From: Yoonia sp035117555
Lineage (GTDB): Bacteria; Pseudomonadota; Alphaproteobacteria; Rhodobacterales; Rhodobacteraceae
Direction: 5' to 3'
NCBI RefSeq assembly: GCF_035117555.1
Contig: NZ_JAYKPK010000011.1
Span: 73,340 to 137,339 of the forward strand
DNA: 64,000 bases
Shown one piece after another: positions 59,995 to 64,000 of the stretch. The position numbers and the translations under genes were made by a program. The notes under the pieces are model-generated. The model was not told where the DNA came from, ran no database searches, and worked only from the letters and a program-made list of their open reading frames with translations. The stretch's first letter is position 1, and every line of letters begins with the position of its first letter.

Positions 59995-60918
59995 ATGTTC
60001 AATTTCGTGCTCAAGCGGCTAGCGATAGCCGTGCCGACCATCCTTATTCTGGTCATCTTGTCGTTCATGCTGATGTTTGCGGCCCCCGGTGGTCCGTTCA
60101 ACAGCGAACGCCCGTTGCCGCCGCAGGTGATGGCCAATCTTGAGGCGCGCTACGGTCTGGACCAGCCCTACTGGAAACAGATGTATGATTACGTCGTCAA
60201 CGTGGTCACAAGGTTCGATTTCGGCCCGTCGTTTCAATATCGCGACCGCACAGTGAATGACGTCATCACGCAAGGCTTTCCGGTGACGCTGACCTATGGT
60301 TTCTGGTCCTTCCTTGTCGCGGTGGTGGTCGGCGTGTCGCTGGGCATTGTCGCGGCGATCAAACATAACACCTGGGCCGATTATCTGGCCGTGGGCGTGA
60401 CAGTGGGCGCGCAGGTGCTGCCCAATTTCGTCATGGCGCCGATCCTGGTGCTGGTCTTTACGCTCTGGCTCGGCTGGTTGCCGGGCGGTGGCTGGCAAGG
60501 CGGGCAATGGGAATATCTGGTGCTGCCGGTGATCGCACTCTCGACCAGTTACATGGCCTCCATCGCGCGTATCATGCGGTCATCCATGCTGGAAGTGCTG
60601 AACGCCGGTTTCATCCGCACGGCCCATGCCAAGGGGCTGCCGATGTGGCGGATCATTCTGGGCCATGCGCTCAAGCCTGCAATGCTGCCGGTGCTGTCCT
60701 ATCTGGGGCCAGCTTTCGTGCTGATGATCACCGGATCGGTCGTGATCGACGTCTATTTCTCGACCGGGGGGATCGGACAGTTTTTCGTCAATTCCGCCTT
60801 CAGCCGCGATTATGCGGTCATCATGGGGATCACCATTCTGGTGGGCGTGCTGACCATTGGATTCAACCTTTTGGTGGACGTGCTTTACGCATGGATAGAC
60901 CCCAAAATCCGTTACTAA
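59995..60918 (+). CDS. oppB: oligopeptide ABC transporter permease OppB-like
   Basis: Permease of 307 residues. It begins MFNFVLKRLAIAVPTILILV, has the N-terminal PGGPFNSERPLPPQVMANLE typical of OppB and the EAA loop around FIRTAHAKGLPMWRIILGHA, and ends WIDPKIRY. It forms the channel with the OppC-like protein encoded 12 bp downstream. Confidence 0.92.
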   Translation: MFNFVLKRLAIAVPTILILVILSFMLMFAAPGGPFNSERPLPPQVMANLEARYGLDQPYWKQMYDYVVNVVTRFDFGPSFQYRDRTVNDVITQGFPVTLTYGFWSFLVAVVVGVSLGIVAAIKHNTWADYLAVGVTVGAQVLPNFVMAPILVLVFTLWLGWLPGGGWQGGQWEYLVLPVIALSTSYMASIARIMRSSMLEVLNAGFIRTAHAKGLPMWRIILGHALKPAMLPVLSYLGPAFVLMITGSVVIDVYFSTGGIGQFFVNSAFSRDYAVIMGITILVGVLTIGFNLLVDVLYAWIDPKIRY

Positions 60919-60930
60919 GGGGGCTGGAAG

Positions 60931-61857
60931 ATGTATCCTGACAAAACAACCGCCGATAATCTGGTCGGCGCCGTCCATCTGGCAGAGGTCAAGGGTCGTT
61001 CCCTTTGGACCGATGCGCGCCGCCGCTTTGCCCAGAACAAGGCCGCCGTAGCGGGGTTGATCGCACTGATCCTGATCACGCTATTCGCCTTTTTCGGCGG
61101 CTTTCTCGCGCAATGGTCCACGCAGGAAATCGACTGGCCGATGATGGGACGGGTCGCGCAGGATGGCGGACCAAGTTTTGCCAATGGCCATTATTTCGGC
61201 GTCGATGAATTGGGCCGCGACCTCTATGCCCGCACGGTGCAAGGCACGCGGATTTCGCTGCTGGTTGGCTTTGTCGGCGCAGGTATCGCGGTGATTGTCG
61301 GCACGCTTTATGGGGCCATCGCAGGCTATTTCGGCGGACGGATTGACGGGATCATGATGCGCACGGTCGATATCCTGATGGCGATCCCGTTCATGTTCGT
61401 GCTGATCCTGATGCTGGTGATCTTCGGCCGATCAATCCTGATGCTGTTCATCGGCATCGGGTTGATTTCATGGCTGGATATGTCGCGCATCGCGCGCGGC
61501 CAGACCCTGACCCTGAAGAACAAGGAATTTGTGGAGGCCGCCGTCGCCACCGGCGTGCGCCCGCTGCGGATCATCCTGCGCCATATCGTGCCGAACCTTC
61601 TGGGCCTTGTGACCGTTTACGCGACCCTGCTGGTGCCCAGCATGATCATCACCGAAAGCTTTATCAGCTTTCTGGGGCTTGGCGTGCAGGAACCCGCGAC
61701 ATCCTTGGGTGCGCTGATCTCTGCCGGGGCCGGGCAGATGCGCTATGGCGTGATCTGGCAACTGGCCTTTCCGCTGTTTTTCTTCATCGTGACGCTTTTC
61801 GCGTTCTTCTTCGTGGGCGACGGGCTGCGCGACGCGCTCGACCCCAAGGACCGCTGA
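60931..61857 (+). CDS. oppC: oligopeptide ABC transporter permease OppC-like
   Basis: Second permease of 308 residues. An N-terminal cytoplasmic part (LWTDARRRFAQNKAAVAGLI) leads into the first helix. GVDELGRDLYARTVQGTRIS is the OppC hallmark and the EAA loop lies at FVEAAVATGVRPLRIILRHI. It ends FVGDGLRDALDPKDR, one base before oppD. Confidence 0.92.
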   Translation: MYPDKTTADNLVGAVHLAEVKGRSLWTDARRRFAQNKAAVAGLIALILITLFAFFGGFLAQWSTQEIDWPMMGRVAQDGGPSFANGHYFGVDELGRDLYARTVQGTRISLLVGFVGAGIAVIVGTLYGAIAGYFGGRIDGIMMRTVDILMAIPFMFVLILMLVIFGRSILMLFIGIGLISWLDMSRIARGQTLTLKNKEFVEAAVATGVRPLRIILRHIVPNLLGLVTVYATLLVPSMIITESFISFLGLGVQEPATSLGALISAGAGQMRYGVIWQLAFPLFFFIVTLFAFFFVGDGLRDALDPKDR

Positions 61858-61858
61858 T

Positions 61859-62827
61859 ATGACTTTATTGCAGACCAAAGACCTGACCGTGACCTTCCAG
61901 ACCGCCGATGGGCCGGTCAATGCGGTGAACGGCGTGAATTTCAGCATCGACACCGGCGAAACGCTGGCCATCGTCGGCGAAAGCGGATCGGGCAAAAGCC
62001 AGACCGCCTTTGCCATCATGGGCCTGCTCGCGCGCAATGGGCGCGCGACTGGGCAGGCTATGTTCGACGGGCAGGATTTGCTCAGCATGCCGACCAAGGC
62101 ACTGAACAAGATCCGCGCCAATGATATCGCGATGATCTTTCAGGATCCCATGACCTCACTGAACCCCTATATCCGCATTTCCGACCAGATGGCCGAGGTG
62201 CTGACTCTGCACAAAGGCATCTCCAAGCGTGAGGCGATTGCTCAATCCGTCCGCATGCTCGATGCCGTGCGGATCCCCGACGCCAAGGCGCGGATCAGCA
62301 GCTATCCGCATGAATTCTCGGGCGGCATGCGCCAGCGGATCATGATCGCCATGGCGCTGCTTTGCGAACCGCGCCTGCTGATCGCCGATGAACCGACCAC
62401 CGCGCTCGACGTCACGGTGCAGGCGCAGATCATGCAGGTGCTGGCTGATATCCGCCGCGATTTCGGCACGGCGATCATCCTGATCACCCATGATCTGGGC
62501 ATCGTCGCCGATGCCTGCGACCGCACGCTGGTGCTATATGGCGGCCAGATCATGGAGGATGGGCCAACCGATGACCTTTTCGCGCGCCCCTCGCACCCCT
62601 ACACATCCGGCCTGTTGCGCGCCGTGCCGCGCCTTGACCGCGATGATGACGAATTGCTGACCATCGCGGGTGAACCGCCCGATATGTCGCGCCTGCCCGC
62701 AGGCTGCCCATTCTCGCCACGCTGCGCCGCCGTCATGCCGCAATGCGCCGATATCAAACCCGCCCTGACAGGGTTCGACGGCAACCGCCGCCGGTCCTGC
62801 CATCTGCCCATCAGCGAGGTTGCGTAA
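61859..62827 (+). CDS. oppD: oligopeptide ABC transporter ATP-binding protein OppD-like
   Basis: ATPase of 322 residues. Walker A is GESGSGKS, the Q-loop lies in MIFQDPMTSLNPY, the signature is FSGGMRQRIMIAMAL and Walker B is LLIADEPTTALD. The C-terminal LPAGCPFSPRCAAVMPQCAD has the family cysteines. The stop overlaps the oppF start (TAATG). Confidence 0.93.
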   Translation: MTLLQTKDLTVTFQTADGPVNAVNGVNFSIDTGETLAIVGESGSGKSQTAFAIMGLLARNGRATGQAMFDGQDLLSMPTKALNKIRANDIAMIFQDPMTSLNPYIRISDQMAEVLTLHKGISKREAIAQSVRMLDAVRIPDAKARISSYPHEFSGGMRQRIMIAMALLCEPRLLIADEPTTALDVTVQAQIMQVLADIRRDFGTAIILITHDLGIVADACDRTLVLYGGQIMEDGPTDDLFARPSHPYTSGLLRAVPRLDRDDDELLTIAGEPPDMSRLPAGCPFSPRCAAVMPQCADIKPALTGFDGNRRRSCHLPISEVA

Positions 62828-63843
62828 TGGAACCGATCCTGTCTGTCCAAGACCTCAGCGTCACTTTCGATGTCCATCCGCAAGGCGCCTGGCCCTGGAC
62901 CAAACCGCAGAAACTGCATGCGGTGAACGGCATCAGCTTTGATCTGGCGCCGGGCGAATGTCTGGGTGTTGTGGGCGAAAGCGGCTCTGGCAAATCCACG
63001 CTTGCCCGCGCCATCGTCGGCACCGTGCCATCCAGCCATGGCCGGATCATGTTTGAGGGCAATGATCTGGCCGCAATGTCCAGCAATGCCCGCCGCGTGC
63101 ACCGCAAAGACGTGCAGATGATCTTTCAGGACCCGCTGGCCGCCTTGAATCCGCGCATGAACGTGGGCGATATCATCGCCGAACCCTTGATCACCCACGA
63201 ACCCAAAACCCCGCGCAAGGAGGTCCGCAAACGCGTGCAGTCCCTGATGGAACGCGTCGGTCTTTTGCCCAATCTGATCAACCGCTATCCGCATGAATTT
63301 TCCGGCGGCCAGTGTCAGCGGATCGGGATCGCCCGCGCGCTGATCCTGAACCCCAAATTACTGATCTGCGATGAACCTGTCTCGGCGCTGGACGTATCAG
63401 TGCAGGCGCAGGTGGTGAACCTGTTGCGTGAATTGCAGCGCGACATGGGGCTGTCGATGATCTTTATCGCCCATGATCTGAGCGTGGTGAAGCATGTGTC
63501 TGACAAGGTGATGGTCATGTATCTGGGCCGCACGATGGAACTGGCGGACGGCAAAATACTGACACATGCGCCGCGTCATCCCTATAGCCAAGCATTGATC
63601 GCCTCGGTCCCGATCCCTGATCCGGTGCTAGAACGCGCACGCAAACGCCCCGTGCTGGAGGGAGAATTGCCATCTCCGCTGCGCCCGCCGTCAGGCTGCG
63701 TTTTCCGCACCCGTTGCCCAAAAGCACAATCGATCTGCGCCGAAACGCGCCCACCGATGATTGATGCGGGCAATGAGCACAAGGTCGCTTGCCTGTTCGA
63801 GGAACCTGAACTGATGTTGCAACGCAACAGAGAGGACGCTTGA
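62827..63843 (+). CDS. oppF: oligopeptide ABC transporter ATP-binding protein OppF-like
   Basis: ATPase of 338 residues. Walker A is GESGSGKS, then MIFQDPLAALNPRM, the signature FSGGQCQRIGIARAL and Walker B LLICDEPVSALD. The cysteine in the signature flank (GGQCQR in place of the usual GGQRQR) is unusual. The C-terminal PSGCVFRTRCPKAQSICAET carries the cysteine cluster. It starts inside the oppD stop and ends the operon. Confidence 0.93.
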   Translation: MEPILSVQDLSVTFDVHPQGAWPWTKPQKLHAVNGISFDLAPGECLGVVGESGSGKSTLARAIVGTVPSSHGRIMFEGNDLAAMSSNARRVHRKDVQMIFQDPLAALNPRMNVGDIIAEPLITHEPKTPRKEVRKRVQSLMERVGLLPNLINRYPHEFSGGQCQRIGIARALILNPKLLICDEPVSALDVSVQAQVVNLLRELQRDMGLSMIFIAHDLSVVKHVSDKVMVMYLGRTMELADGKILTHAPRHPYSQALIASVPIPDPVLERARKRPVLEGELPSPLRPPSGCVFRTRCPKAQSICAETRPPMIDAGNEHKVACLFEEPELMLQRNREDA

Positions 63844-64000
63844 CGCCGTCGCTTGATGCGACTGACTTTCTGACGCGTAGAAAGTTGCATGTTGCGATAA
63901 GTGTGGCCGGGAACCGCGACAGTGGGTAATCTCCCCTTTTTTAACGGGGTGCATCCGTAGAATTCATGCAGCCATATTCAATTTCATGACGGGTGTGATG
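63844..64000. other. downstream region of the opp operon
   Basis: No gene is supportable in these 157 bases. ACTTTCT/AGAAAGT (63865-63885) forms a 7-bp stem with a 7-nt loop just after oppF and may be its 3' end; no T-run follows. The window ends here. Confidence 0.4.

Overview
The window looks like chromosomal DNA of a marine or roseobacter-type alphaproteobacterium (Rhodobacterales). The evidence is the GC-rich coding with tight ATGA/TGATG overlaps, betaine-lipid genes (btaA/btaB), several TRAP transporters, an hmuRSTUV haem system, a DUF1850-linked TAXI TRAP system and candidate EcfG-type promoters. The genus is an inference. I see no rRNA, tRNA, CRISPR array, insertion sequence or prophage.

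Left part (1-9,800): the end of a nickel-pincer cofactor operon (larC'-larE-larB), then an O-acetylhomoserine sulfhydrylase (metY). A minus-strand carboxynorspermidine dehydrogenase/decarboxylase pair follows. Next is a phosphate-starvation lipid-remodelling operon (plcP-btaA-btaB) behind a three-repeat PhoB-like operator.

Transport block (9,000-24,970): a minus-strand operon of LysR regulator, Fe(III)-type ABC transporter and a Nudix protein, in which the LysR frame runs without a stop into the binding protein. Divergent to it is a TAXI TRAP operon (SBP, DUF1850, fused permease). Then comes a DctP/Q/M TRAP operon with a gamma-glutamyltransferase-family hydrolase and a TauE/SafE exporter, closed by a convergent FCD-type GntR regulator. 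A candidate GntR operator lies upstream of dctP.

Haem uptake (25,070-33,810): hmuSTUV on the minus strand, diverging from the TonB-dependent receptor, a small secreted protein, ExbB, two ExbDs and TonB. A TGA-N9-TCA iron-box-like site lies between the two arms. An orphan TadE/TadG-like pair follows.

Stress island (35,870-49,240): a general-stress FMN-binding protein, a deaminase, a VOC protein, a four-gene cluster (glycosyltransferase, acyl-CoA-dehydrogenase-like flavoprotein, PIG-L deacetylase, NodS-like methyltransferase), DUF883/holin/DUF3618 membrane proteins, a large catalase, a PHB-depolymerase-type esterase, small hydrophilic proteins, ExoD and a membrane-anchored coiled-coil protein. 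Five GGAAC-N16/17-(C)GTT promoter-like sequences point into these genes, which suggests one general-stress regulon. The four-gene cluster is my best candidate for an undescribed system, because its chemistry parallels Nod-factor tailoring.

Right part (49,240-64,000): two complete peptide-type ABC operons (SBP, two permeases, two ATPases each) flank a small module made of a membrane-anchored LuxR-type regulator, a small secreted protein and a glycine-rich secreted repeat protein. In four of the five solute-transporter operons that have a dedicated binding-protein gene (haem system not counted), a strong hairpin follows that gene.
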